64,000 bases of DNA from Procambarus clarkii (taxonomy: Eukaryota > Arthropoda > Malacostraca > Decapoda > Cambaridae): contig NC_091188.1 of the NCBI RefSeq assembly GCF_040958095.1, positions 39,409,612 through 39,473,611 on the forward strand, read 5' to 3'. This document shows, piece by piece, positions 41,455 through 51,605 of this stretch. The stretch's first letter is position 1; every line of letters starts with the position of its first letter. The notes beneath the pieces are model-generated. The model made no database searches. It worked only from the letters and a program-made list of their open reading frames with translations, and had not been told where the DNA came from. The translations under genes and the position numbers were made by a program.

Positions 41455-42857
41455 ATTATGACACAATTTACATGACACAACAGGCAGAGGAATCATATGA
41501 AATACATATGACACATTTCACATGACACAAGAGCCAGAGGAGTGCTATGATCACACATGACACATTTCACATGACACAAGAGCCAGAGGAGTGCTATGAT
41601 CACACATGACACATTTCACATGACACAAGAGCCAGAGGAGTGCTATGATCACACATGACACATTTCACATGACACAAGAGCCAGAGGAGTGCTATGATCA
41701 CACATGACACATTTCACATGACACAAGAGCCAGAGGAGTGCTATGATCACACATGACACATTTCACATGACACAAGAGCCAGAGGAGTGCTATGATCACA
41801 CATGACACATTTCACATGACACAAGAGCCAGAGGAGTGCTATGATCACACATGACACATTTCACATGACACAAGAGCCAGAGGAGTGCTATGATCACACA
41901 TGACACATTTCACATGACACAAGAGCCAGAGGAGTGCTATGATCACACATGACACATTTCACATGACACAAGAGCCAGAGGAGTGCTATGATCACATATG
42001 ACACATTTCACATGACACAAGAGCCAGAGGAGTGCTATGATCACATATGACACATTTCACATGACACAAGAGCCAGAGGAGTGCTATGATCACACATGAC
42101 ACATTTCACATGACACAAGAGCCAGAGGAGTGCTATGATCACACATGACACATTTCACATGACACAAGAGCCAGAGGAGTGCTATGATCACACATGACAC
42201 ATTTCACATGACACAAGAGCCAGAGGAGTGCTATGATCACACATGACACATTTCACATGACACAAGAGCCAGAGGAGTGCTATGATCACATATGACACAT
42301 TTCACATGACACAAGAGCCAGAGGAGTGCTATGATCACATATGACACATTTCACATGACACAAGAGCCAGAGGAGTGCTATGATCACACATGACACATTT
42401 CACATGACACAAGAGCCAGAGGAGTGCTATGATCACACATGACACATTTCACATGACACAAGAGCCAGAGGAGTGCTATGATCACACATGACACATTTCA
42501 CATGACACAAGAGCCAGAGGAGTGCTATGATCACACATGACACATTTCACATGACACAAGAGCCAGAGGAGTGCTATGATCACACATGACACATTTCACA
42601 TGACACAAGAGCCAGAGGAGTGCTATGATCACACATGACACATTTCACATGACACAAGAGCCAGAGGAGTGCTATGATCACACATGACACATTTCACATG
42701 ACACAAGAGCCAGAGGAGTGCTATGATCACATATGACACATTTCACATGACACAAGAGCCAGAGGAGTGCTATGATCACACATGACACATTTCACATGAC
42801 ACAAGAGCCAGAGGAGTGCTATGATCACACGACACAAGAGCCAGAGGAGTGCTATCT
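41455..42857. repeat. 49-bp minisatellite (CACAAGAGCCAGAGGAGTGC type)
   Basis: About 28 nearly identical copies with a strict 49-bp period; CACACATG/CACATATG is the main variant. The first units are diverged (CAACAGGCAGAGGAATC). It contains TTTCACATGACAC next to ACATGACACA, a short internal duplication. 42858-42997 is single-copy and AT-rich. Confidence 0.96.
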
Positions 42858-42994
42858 CTGAAACATGCTATCACCCCGCACTCCACATCAACTTTGCAGT
42901 AAAACTACATTAATTATTTATTTAATATGCTCACATGTAAGATAATCTCCACTTTATTATACCAAACTATTATCATATAATACTACGGCCAAAC

Positions 42995-42997
<3 letters not shown>

Positions 42998-43083
<86 letters not shown>
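42998..43083. repeat. TA microsatellite
   Basis: Pure TA, the tail of the minus-strand SINE-T copy. Confidence 0.98.
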
Positions 43084-43086
<3 letters not shown>

Positions 43087-43431
43087 CACTAAGAACTCTT
43101 TGACCCGGCCAGGATTTGAACCCATGCCGTCCAGGATTACCCCTAAACCGGAACCGGTCGGTCGGTCGGACAGCACACTGGGCTTGTGATCCTGTGGTCC
43201 TGGGTTCGATCCCAGGCGCCGACGAGAAACAATGGACAGAGTTTCTTTCACCCTATGCCCCTGTTACCTAGCAGTAAAATAGGTACCTGTGTGTTAGTCA
43301 GCTGTCACGGGCTGCTTCCTGGGGGTGGAGGCCTGGTCGAGGACCGGGCCGCGGGGACACTAAAAAGCCCCGAAATCATCTCAAGATAACTCAAGGAAAC
43401 GTACACAGTACCGCACCAATGATCGCCTATA
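43084..43431 (-). mobile_element. SINE-T, left copy, split by SINE-2
   Basis: The minus strand reads GGTGCGGTACTGTGTACGTTT, then (after the inserted SINE-2) AGGGGTAATCCTGGACGGCA, the B-box-like GGTTCAAATCC and AAGAGTTCTTAGTGATTA into TA. It is the mirror of 43556-43682. Confidence 0.8.
43149..43396 (+). mobile_element. SINE-2, full length, tail A, with target duplication
   Basis: Full SINE-2 from GGAACCGGTCGG to CTCAAGATAACTCAAGG, flanked by AAAC at 43145-43148 and 43397-43400. The host SINE-T sequence is continuous across it, which confirms the boundaries of the family. Confidence 0.9.
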
Positions 43432-43555
43432 AGGATTGGTCAGTCCTGGTGCTTATTAACTAAGCTCCCTGACTGACCAACCCCCGACGACACTCGTGGA
43501 TCCATTTGGGTACAGTTTTTCATCAAATTCTGGCGCATGCACGGGCCTATGGATG

Positions 43556-43680
43556 ATCATAGGTGCGGTGGTCACGGTACTGTGTACGTTTAGGGGTGAT
43601 CCTGGACGGCATGGGTTCGAATCCTGGCCGGGTCAAAGAGTTCTTAGTGATCTATGGCTTGCGCGTTCATGCAGCTTTCT

Positions 43681-43682
<2 letters not shown>
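43556..43682 (+). mobile_element. SINE-T, right copy
   Basis: TCATAGGTGCGGTGGTCACG, GGTGATCCTGGACGGCATGG, B box GGTTCGAATCC and AAGAGTTCTTAGTGATC, then about 30 bases and a TA tail. It is tRNA-like and in inverted orientation to 43084-43431. Confidence 0.8.

Positions 43683-43683
<1 letters not shown>

Positions 43684-43742
<59 letters not shown>
43684..43742. repeat. TA microsatellite
   Basis: Pure TA, the tail of the right SINE-T. 43743-43881 is AT-rich single-copy sequence. Confidence 0.98.
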
Positions 43743-43744
<2 letters not shown>

Positions 43745-43881
43745 CACCATATTGCAATCTAATATATAATTGAGCAAAATATCAATTATAATTAGTTGTG
43801 CCAGAAACGTTAATTATTAGTTCACGAATTATTAATAGAGATTCGTAAAAGTTAGTAATGGGCATTAACGAACGGACAATT

Positions 43882-44112
43882 TAACGGCTTCGTGAATCTG
43901 GCCCCAGGTTCGTAAGTGCTTGCGTAACTGCCTCGTGAATCTGGCCCCAAGTTCGTAAGTGCTTGCGTAACTGCTTCGCGAATCTGGCCCCAGGTTCGTA
44001 AGTGCTTCCGAAATTGCTTCGTGAATCTGGCTCCAGGTTCGTAAGTGCTTCCGAAATTGCTTCGTGAATCTGGCCCCAGGTTCGTAAGTGCTTCCGAAAT
44101 TACTTCGTGATT
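43882..44112. repeat. 43-bp array of MITE-tip sequence, second locus
   Basis: Five units of about 43 bp (AGGTTCGTAAGTGCTTGCGT...CTGGCCCC), with later units carrying CTTCCGAAATTGC. No intact MITE is attached. A short ACACTCAAC repeat follows at 44133-44198. Confidence 0.88.
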
Positions 44113-44282
44113 AGGTGAACGTGTGGACGTTCAAACGTTCACACTCAAACACACTCAACACACACACTCAACACACACACTCAACACACACACTCAAACT
44201 TTTTATTTCCCTCTTTTGAACACGGGCTTCACCTGGTGTTTCCCTTCCGGAGGGCTTGTACTGAACAGTCTTCACCTCCCTG

Positions 44283-45047
44283 TAGACTATGTCTATATAG
44301 AGCCCTTGTGGGCTATGTCTATATAGAGCCCTTGTGGGCTATGTCCATATAGAGCCCTTGTGGGCTATGTCTATATAGAGCCCTTGTGGGCTATGTCTAT
44401 ACAGAGCCCTTGTGGGCTATGTCTATATAGAGCCCTTGTGGGCTATGTCTATATAGAGCCCTTGTGGGCTATGTCTATATAGAGCCCTTGTGGGCAATGT
44501 CTATATAGAGCCCTTGTGGGCTATGTCTATATAGAGCCCTTGTGGGCTATGTCTATATAGAGCCCTTGTGGGCTATGTCTATATAGAGCCCTTGTGGGCT
44601 ATGTCCATATAGAGCCCTTGGGGGCTATGTCCATATAGAGCCCTTGGGGGCTATGTCTATATAGAGCCCTTGTGGGCTATGTCTATATAGAGCCCTTGTG
44701 GGCTATGTCTATATAGAGCCCTTGTGGGCTATGTCTATATAGAGCCCTTGTGGGCTATGTCTATATAGAGCCCTTGTGGGCTATGTCTATATAGAGCCCT
44801 TGTGGGCTATGTCTATATAGAGCCCTTGTGGGCTATGTCTATATAGAGCCCTTGTGGGCTATGTCCATATAGAGCCCTTGTGGGCTATGTCTATATAGAG
44901 CCCTTGTGGGCTATGTCCATATAGAGCCCTTGTGGGCTATGTCTATATAGAGCCCTTGTGGGCTATGTCTATATAGAGCCCTTGTGGGCTATGTCTATAT
45001 AGAGCCCTTGCGGGCTATGTCTATATAGAGCCCTTGTGGGCTATGTA
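44283..45047. repeat. 26-bp minisatellite (CTATGTCTATATAGAGCCCT type)
   Basis: About 29 copies with a strict 26-bp period; each has TATATA. Variants are GTCCATAT and TTGGGGG. Short palindromic content (GGGCT...AGCCC) is present in every unit. Confidence 0.96.
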
Positions 45048-45049
45048 CT

Positions 45050-45124
45050 GCGTCAACTTGTCCTCCCACAAAGAACGTCGCTTTTCGCTCGTAGGCGTTA
45101 CATACGGCCAGAAATCGTCGTACT
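45050..45124 (+). mobile_element. Repeat D, 5' part
   Basis: ACAAAGAACGTCGCTTTTCG to AAATCGTCGTACTGGAAG. It is cut at the base where the 20-bp array starts. Confidence 0.8.
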
Positions 45125-45125
45125 G

Positions 45126-46698
45126 GAAGGTGTAAGAGGCAGGAGGAAGGTGTAAGAGGCAGGAGGAAGGTGTAAGAGGCAGGAGGCAGATGTAAGAGGC
45201 AGGAGGAAGGTGTAAGAGGCAGGAGGAAGATGTAAGAGGCAGGAGGCAGATGTAAGAGGCAGGAGGAAGGTGTAAGAGGCAGGAGGAAGGTGTAAGAGGC
45301 AGGAGGAAGATGTAAGAGGCAGGAGGAAGATGTAAGAGGCAGGAGGAAGATGTAAGAGGCAGGAGGCAGATGTAAGAGGCAGGAGGAAGGTGTAAGAGGC
45401 AGGAGGAAGATGTAAGAGGCAGGAGGAAGGTGTAAGAGGCAGGAGGAAGGTGTAAGAGGCAGGAGGCAGATGTAAGAGGCAGGAGGAAGGTGTAAGAGGC
45501 AGGAGGAAGATGTAAGAGGCAGGAGGCAGATGTAAGAGGCAGGAGGCAGATGTAAGAGGCAGGAGGAAGATGTAAGAGGCAGGAGGAAGATGTAAGAGGC
45601 AGGAGGCAGATGTAAGAGGCAGGAGGAAGGTGTAAGAGGCAGGAGGAAGATGTAAGAGGCAGGAGGCAGATGTAAGAGGCAGGAGGAAGGTGTAAGAGGC
45701 AGGAGGCAGATGTAAGAGGCAGGAGGAAGGTGTAAGAGGCAGGAGGAAGATGTAAGAGGCAGGAGGCAGATGTAAGAGGCAGGAGGAAGATGTAAGAGGC
45801 AGGAGGCAGATGTAAGAGGCAGGAGGCAGGTGTAAGAGGCAGGAGGAAGGTGTAAGAGGCAGGAGGAAGGTGTAAGAGGCAGGAGGAAGGTGTAAGAGGC
45901 AGGAGGAAGGTGTAAGAGGCAGGAGGAAGGTGTAAGAGGCAGGAGGCAGATGTAAGAGGCAGGAGGCAGATGTAAGAGGCAGGAGGCAGATGTAAGAGGC
46001 AGGAGGCAGATGTAGGAGGCAGGAGGCAGATGTAAGAGGCAGGAGGCAGATGTAAGAGGCAGGAGGCAGATGTAAGAGGCAGGAGGCAGATGTAAGAGGC
46101 AGGAGGAAGGTGTAAGAGGCAGGAGGAAGGTGTAAGAGGCAGGAGGAAGGTGTAAGAGGCAGGAGGAAGGTGTAAGAGGCAGGAGGCAGATGTAAGAGGC
46201 AGGAGGAAGGTGTAAGAGGCAGGAGGAAGGTGTAAGAGGCAGGAGGCAGATGTAAGAGGCAGGAGGAAGGTGTAAGAGGCAGGAGGCAGATGTAAGAGGC
46301 AGGAGGAAGATGTAAGAGGCAGGAGGAAGGTGTAAGAGGCGGGAGGAAGATGTAAGAGGCAGGAGGCAGATGTAAGAGGCGGGAGGAAGATGTAAGAGGC
46401 AGGAGGCAGATGTAAGAGGCAGGAGGAAGATGTAAGAGGCAGGAGGAAGATGTAAGAGGCAGGAGGCAGATGTAAAAGGCAGGAGGAAGATGTAAGAGGC
46501 AGGAGGAAGATGTAAGAGGCAGGAGGCAGATGTAAGAGGCAGGAGGAAGATGTAAGAGGCAGGAGGAAGATGTAAGAGGCAGGAGGAAGATGTAAGAGGC
46601 AGGAGGCAGACGTAAGAGGCAGGAGGAAGATGTAAGAGGCAGGAGGCAGATGTAAGAGGCAGGAGGAAGATGTAAGAGGCAGGAGGAAGATGTAAGAG
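45126..46698. repeat. 20-bp minisatellite (GTAAGAGGCAGGAGGAAGRT)n
   Basis: About 79 copies with a strict 20-bp period and three unit types that differ at two positions (GAAGGT, GAAGAT, GCAGAT). Types are shuffled, with local runs. Minus-strand frames of 548 and 604 residues (Leu/Pro/Ser repeats) are artefacts of a stop-free unit. Confidence 0.97.
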
Positions 46699-46914
46699 GG
46701 AGGACAATGGAGTGGAGGAGAGTTGAGGCGCCGGACTGATCCAATCAGCTTCCAACGTCAGGAATTGAGTTTGTGCTTGAGCAACTCGCAGGCGTCTCTC
46801 CTCCCTCACCTCTCCCTCTCTCTCTCCCTCATCTCTCCCTGTCTCTCTCTCCCTCTCCTCCTCACTCTCCGCCCCTTCCTCACCCCTAGGGAGAGAGAGG
46901 GTGTGAGGGAGAGG

Positions 46915-47205
46915 GCAAAGAGAGTGTATGAGACATCTGCATTTTGCTTTTCTTCTAGAGCTTCTGTGATTTTGTCATAGTGGTTGAGTAACTGTGACAG
47001 ACAGGATCTTCCCGCTCTAAATCCATGTTCTCCTGGGTTGTGTAACTCATTATTTTCCATAAAACTAGAAATTTGATTCCTAATCACTCTTTTAAAAACT
47101 GTTATTATTGTGTGATGTTAGTGCAACTGGTCTATAATTTTTTGCCAAGGCTTTACTCCCCCCTTGTGCAGAGGGGCTATATCTGCATATTTAAGTGCTC
47201 CTGCT
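46915..47205 (-). mobile_element. LINE-A RT fragment, inverted partner
   Basis: The minus strand encodes HNPGEHGFRAGRSCLSQLLN and KQNADVSYT, diverged from the copies at 4650 and 35100. It lies tail-away from the plus-strand LINE-A1 starting at 47236, about 30 bases apart. 46699-46914 is CT-rich with no gene. Confidence 0.8.
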
Positions 47206-47234
47206 GCTTAAATCAGCTTCTGCCGTTACTTAAA

Positions 47235-47948
47235 TTCTTGCACTACGAGAAAAATGAAAATATAAAAACAGAAACCACGTACAAAACTCAGGCAAATCAT
47301 AACATAGAACGAAAAGGCAATGTAAAGGATCTGGGTGTACTCATGTCGGAAGACCTTACCTTTAAAGAACACAATAAAGTAGCCGTCACAACTGCAAGAA
47401 AAATGACAGGTTGGATAACAAGAACTTTTCACACTAGAGATGCTATACCGATGATGATACTTTTCAAAACGCTTGTGCTCTCTAGAGTGGAGTACTGCTG
47501 CACAATGACAGCCCCTTTCAAAGCTGGAGAAATTGCTGACCTGGAGAGCGTGCAGAGATCCTTTACTGCTAGAATCCACTCAGTAAAACATCTAAATTAC
47601 TGGGACCGACTAAAGAGCTTAAATCTGTACTCCCTTGAGCGCAGGCGGGAGAGATACATAATAATTTACACGTGGAAAATAATTGAGGGGCTGGTCCCAA
47701 ACCTGCACACAGAAATAACATCACATGAGACCAGGAGGCATGGCAGGATGTGCAGAATACCACCGTTGAAAATCAAAGGTGCAACAGGTACTCTGAGAGA
47801 GAACTCTATCAGCATCAGAGGCCCGAGACTGTTCAACACGCTTCCACTACACATAAGAGGCATAACTGCCCGACTCCTCACAGTGTTCAAGAGAGAACTA
47901 TCAACATCAGAGGCCCGAGACTGTTCAACACGCTTCCACTACACATAA
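47235..47948 (+). CDS. LINE-A1 RT C-terminal fragment
   Basis: About 238 codons of LINE-A origin inside a longer open frame (from 47073) whose start is unrelated flank. VKDLGVLMSEDLTFKEHN, ARKMTGWITRTFHTRDA, LNYWDRLKSLNLYSLERRRE and WKIIEGLVPNLHTEI are conserved with 4955-5926. Catalytic motifs A and C are missing. The frame ends in the second copy of the 94-bp duplication. Confidence 0.8.
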   Translation, partial: FLHYEKNENIKTETTYKTQANHNIERKGNVKDLGVLMSEDLTFKEHNKVAVTTARKMTGWITRTFHTRDAIPMMILFKTLVLSRVEYCCTMTAPFKAGEIADLESVQRSFTARIHSVKHLNYWDRLKSLNLYSLERRRERYIIIYTWKIIEGLVPNLHTEITSHETRRHGRMCRIPPLKIKGATGTLRENSISIRGPRLFNTLPLHIRGITARLLTVFKRELSTSEARDCSTRFHYT

Positions 47949-48160
47949 GGGACATAACTGGCCGACCCCTCACAGTGTTCAATAGCAAGAACTTGACAAA
48001 CACGTCCAAAGAATACCTGATCAACCAGGCTGTGACTCATACGTCAGGCTGCGAGCAGCCGCGTCTATCAGCCTGGTTGACCAGTCCACCACCAGAAGGC
48101 CTTGACAGAGACCGGGCCGCGGGGGCGTTGATTCTCGGAAATCACCGCAAGATAACTGTA
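47236..48160 (+). mobile_element. LINE-A1, 3' part
   Basis: Matches 5175-6084 closely: RT thumb, C-terminal domain, the same 94-bp duplication (47796-47889 and 47890-47983) and 3' UTR with the stem-loop (about 48018-48085), ending CCGCAAGATAACT. It is 5' truncated within the RT. Confidence 0.88.
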
Positions 48161-48554
48161 AGGATTGGGTGATTGGTGGTATTGATGGTTGGTTTAGCCG
48201 TCGGGTGATTAACCAAGCGAGCTGTTGTGGGAGGAATGAAACCTTGAGGAGTGATTGGGCACTTGGTGATTAATTGTTTGGTGGTTATTTACACCGTAAA
48301 CATGTCATGATACGGGACATAGGCCTAACTGTAGTGCCCCGCCCTCACAACGAGCCTACAGTGAGGATGACAGATGGGCAACGGTGCAACGGTGCCTCAA
48401 CTGTCATCTCTCGGGGGTGAGAGTTGCAGGGTCAATGGAATCAGGCCACAACTGTGTAGGTTCACCTTGATGACCCCGGAGTCTGAGGCAGTGGAGATTG
48501 ACTGGGTCTCGTTCTGGCCGCTCAGGGGAATCTTCACTTCCGCGGCCCTCAGTT
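48161..48554. other. Single-copy sequence
   Basis: GATTGGTGGT-type short similarities at 48165-48290; no gene or element is recognised. Confidence 0.5.
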
Positions 48555-48762
48555 CACAGAGCAGACTCCCAGCAGCTCCAGGCAGCTCCCGGCAGCTCCC
48601 GCCAGCTCCCAGCAGCTTCCGGCAGCTTCCGGCAGCTTCCGGCAGCTTCCGGCAGCTCCCAGCAGCTTCCAGCAGCTCCCGGCAGCTCCCAGCAGCTTCC
48701 AGCAGCTCCCGGCAGCTCCCAGCAGCTCCCAGCAGCTCCCGGCAGCTCCCAGCAGCTGGGCC
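48555..48762. repeat. 10-bp repeat (GGCAGCTTCC / AGCAGCTCCC)
   Basis: About 21 units of 10 bp, four common variants, with local dimers. Open frames through it are artefacts. Confidence 0.93.
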
Positions 48763-48863
48763 GTGTTTATTTAACAGTTTAGCAGCACTGATGCACTACA
48801 GGGTGATGCTCACCCGGAGGTTATCTCACCCCACAGTTCCAAACCCTGATTAGTAAATATAAT

Positions 48864-49044
48864 GGGGCCTCGCGGTTGAGTGGTCAGCGCTCTGTTGTCA
48901 TAGTTCTAAGGGTTCGATCCTCCCTGCAGAGGCAGAAACAATTGGACAGAGTTTCTTATACCCTAGTATTCCTGTTCACCTAGCAGTAAATAGGTACCTG
49001 GGAGTTAGACAGCTGCTACGGGCTGCTTGCTGGGGATATGTGTG
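48864..49044 (+). mobile_element. SINE-1 head and body
   Basis: tRNA head with B box GGTTCGATCCTCC, then the body to CTGCTTGCTGGGGATATGTG. The tail is replaced by a minus-strand LINE-B2 end. Confidence 0.85.
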
Positions 49045-49303
49045 TGTGTACTCACCTATTTCTGCTTGCGGGGGTTGAGCTCTGGCTCTTTGGTCCCGCC
49101 TCTCAACCGTCAATCAACTGGTGTACAGGTTCATGAGCCTATTGGGCTCTATCATATCTACATTATAAACTGTGTATGGAGTCAGCCTCTACCACATCAC
49201 TGCCTAATGCATTCCACCTGTTAACTACTCCCACACTGAAAAAAATTCTTTCTAACGTCCCTGTGGCTCATTTGGGCACTCAATTTCCACCTGTGTCCCC
49301 TGT
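49045..49303 (-). mobile_element. LINE-B2 3' end with coding remnant
   Basis: The minus strand reads MSHRDVRK-like codons, WNAL, and VVEADSIHSL, then the 3' UTR (AGAGGCGGGACCAAAGAGCC ... GGTGAGTAC). The same residues close the LINE-B frame at 26020-26130, which shows that tail B belongs to a LINE-B relative. Confidence 0.85.
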
Positions 49304-49357
49304 GTGTGTGTGTGTTAGAGAGATATATGTAGCAGACATAATAGAAGACAAATAAAT

Positions 49358-49420
49358 TGGTTAGAAAGGCGGGGTCCAAGAGCTAATAGCTCGATTCTGC
49401 AGATATAAATAATAAATACA
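49358..49420 (+). mobile_element. LINE-B tail relic
   Basis: GAAAGGCGGGGTCCAAGAGC then AGCTCGATTCTGCAGA, matching the LINE-B 3' UTR at 26185-26225. The rest of 49304-49525 is single-copy. Confidence 0.65.
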
Positions 49421-49525
49421 GGTTGAGTTGCATCTAGAATTTCAATTAAGAGTTTTTCTGTCTTCAGAACTCCAGAAAATTTCCTCAAATAATTTGCATA
49501 TACAGATTATATCCTCAAGGTCTGT

Positions 49526-49690
49526 TCAATCAACCTGTTCTTTTACAAAGAACGTCGCTTTTCGCTCGTAGGCGTTACATACGGCCAAAAATCGTCGTAC
49601 TAGAAAATGAAAGCGGCTGGCGAAAGTGACGTACTGTCCCGTTTTCTGTTTAGGGTCCTCTGGTAGGTTAGGAGAGACCACTTTAAATTG
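49526..49690 (+). mobile_element. Repeat D, most complete copy
   Basis: TCAACCTGTTCTTTTACAAAG through CGCTCGTAGGCGTTACATAC and GGCTGGCGAAAGTGACGTAC to GAGACCACTTTAAATTG. It gives a family length of about 165 bases. Confidence 0.8.
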
Positions 49691-49734
49691 ACCGTTTTCT
49701 GGACGTTGTGTAAACCTTAGGAGGACGGGCTGGC

Positions 49735-50815
49735 TCCTGGAGCATACCTGGAGAGGGTTCTGGGAGTTCTACTGCCCAAGCCCGGCCCGAGGCCAGGCTT
49801 GACTTGTGAGAGTTTGGTCCACCAGGCTGTTGCTTGGAGCGGCCCGCAGGCCCACATATACCTGCTTGATGGGGTTCTGGGAGTTCTACTGCCCAAGCCC
49901 GGCCCGAGGCCAGGCTTGACTTGTGAGAGTTTGGTCCACCAGGCTGTTGCTTGGAGCGGCCCGCAGGCCCACATATACCTGCTTGATGGGGTTCTGGGAG
50001 TTCTTCTACTGCCCAAGCCCGGCCCGAGGCCAGGCTTGACTTGTGAGAGTTTGGTCCACCAGGCTGTTGCTTGGAGCGGCCCGCAGGCCCACATATACCT
50101 GCTTGATGGGGTTCTGGGAGTTCTTCTACTGCCCAAGCCCGGCCCGAGGCCAGGCTTGACTTGTGAGAGTTTGGTCCACCAGGCTGTTGCTTGGAGCGGC
50201 CCGCAGGCCCACATATACCTGCTTGATGGGGTTCTGGGAGTTCTTCTACTGCCCAAGCCCGGCCCGAGGCCAGGCTTGACTTGTGAGAGTTTGGTCCACC
50301 AGGCTGTTGCTTGGAGCGGCCCGCAGGCCCACATATACCTGCTTGATGGGGTTCTGGGAGTTCTTCTACTGCCCAAGCCCGGCCCGAGGCCAGGCTTGAC
50401 TTGTGAGAGTTTGGTCCACCAGGCTGTTGCTTGGAGCGGCCCGCAGGCCCACATATACCTGCTTGATGGGGTTCTGGGAGTTCTTCTACTGCCCAAGCCC
50501 GGCCCGAGGCCAGGCTTGACTTGTGAGAGTTTGGTCCACCAGGCTGTTGCTTGGAGCGGCCCGCAGGCCCACATATACCTGCTTGATGGGGTTCTGGGAG
50601 TTCTTCTACTGCCCAAGCCCGGCCCGAGGCCAGGCTTGACTTGTGAGAGTTTGGTCCACCAGGCTGTTGCTTGGAGCGGCCCGCAGGCCCACATATACCT
50701 GCTTGATGGGGTTCTGGGAGTTCTTCTACTCCCCAAGCCCGGCCCGAGGCCAGGCTTGACTTGTGAGAGTTTGGTCCACCAGGCTGTTGCTTGGAGCGGC
50801 CCACAGGCCCACATA
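49735..50815. repeat. 120-bp satellite array 2, attached to LINE-A2
   Basis: Nine copies of the same monomer as 6110-8247, here in minus orientation. The two leftmost are 117 bp (a TTC deletion), the rest 120 bp and nearly identical. The right end passes directly into the LINE-A2 coding end at about 50816, so on the minus strand it reads LINE then nine copies of its own 3' end. Confidence 0.96.
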
Positions 50816-51455
50816 TCCACTACAGCCTGGTTGGTCCGGCACTTTTTACAAGAACTTATCTAAGTGCCTCTTGAATACATCCACCTTTGTTCCAGTAATA
50901 TTTCTTATGCTTGCTGGGAGGGTGTTGAACAGCTGAGGACCTCTGATGTTCAGACAGTGTTCTCTGATTGTGCCTATGGCACCTCTACTCTTCACTGGAC
51001 CTCTGATGTTCAGACAGTGTTCTCTGATTGTGCCTATGGCACCTCTACTCCTCACTGGACCTCTGATGTTCAGACAGTGTTCTCTGACTGTGCCTATGGC
51101 ACCTCTACTCTTCACTGTACCTCTGATATTCAGTGTTCTCTGATTGTGCCTATGGCACCTCTACTCTTCACAGGTTCTATTCTGCATTTCCTTCCGTACC
51201 TTTCGCTCCAGTATGTTGTTATTCTACTGTGCAAATTTGGGACCTGGCCCTCCAGTATCTTCCATGTGTATATTATTTGGTATCTCTCTCGTCTCCAGTG
51301 AGTACATTTTGAGAGCTTTGAGACGATCCCAATAATTTAGGTGTTTTATCGTGTCTATGCGTGCCGTATATGTTCTCTGTACTCCCTCTATTTCAGAGAT
51401 CTCTCCCGCTCTGAAGGGAGAAGTGAGTACCGAGCAGTACTCAAGACGGAACAAC
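50816..51455 (-). mobile_element. LINE-A2 C-terminal region with internal tandem array
   Basis: The minus strand encodes LEYCSVLTSPFRAGEI, IEGVQRTYTARIDTI, LNYWDRLKALKMYSLE, then an expanded RGAIGTIREHCLNIRGP block, LFNTLPASIRNITGT and the end of the frame. It is 5' truncated at about 51455. Confidence 0.88.
50935..51170 (-). repeat. 60-bp in-frame tandem repeat inside LINE-A2
   Basis: Just under four copies with an exact 60-bp period (20 codons: KSRGAIGTIREHCLNIRGPV type). The fourth copy is shortened. The intact LINE-A2 at 60184-61125 has one copy. Three units remain in one open frame (50846-51115). Confidence 0.93.
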
Positions 51456-51605
51456 TTTTTTAACATAGTTACAAAAATCTAAACAAGGGGACGGGTTAGC
51501 AAATAATACTGAAGCAAACTAAGAGTATAAATTGATTTTATTTTCAAAATTACTAATGCGGAGAATATTTAAAGGAATATCTGGTGAAAATGTAAGTGAG
51601 CCGAT

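Noticed and set aside
44995-46809. 548- and 604-codon Leu/Pro/Ser repeat frames
   Set aside because: 20-bp stop-free array; two frames are open on the same strand.
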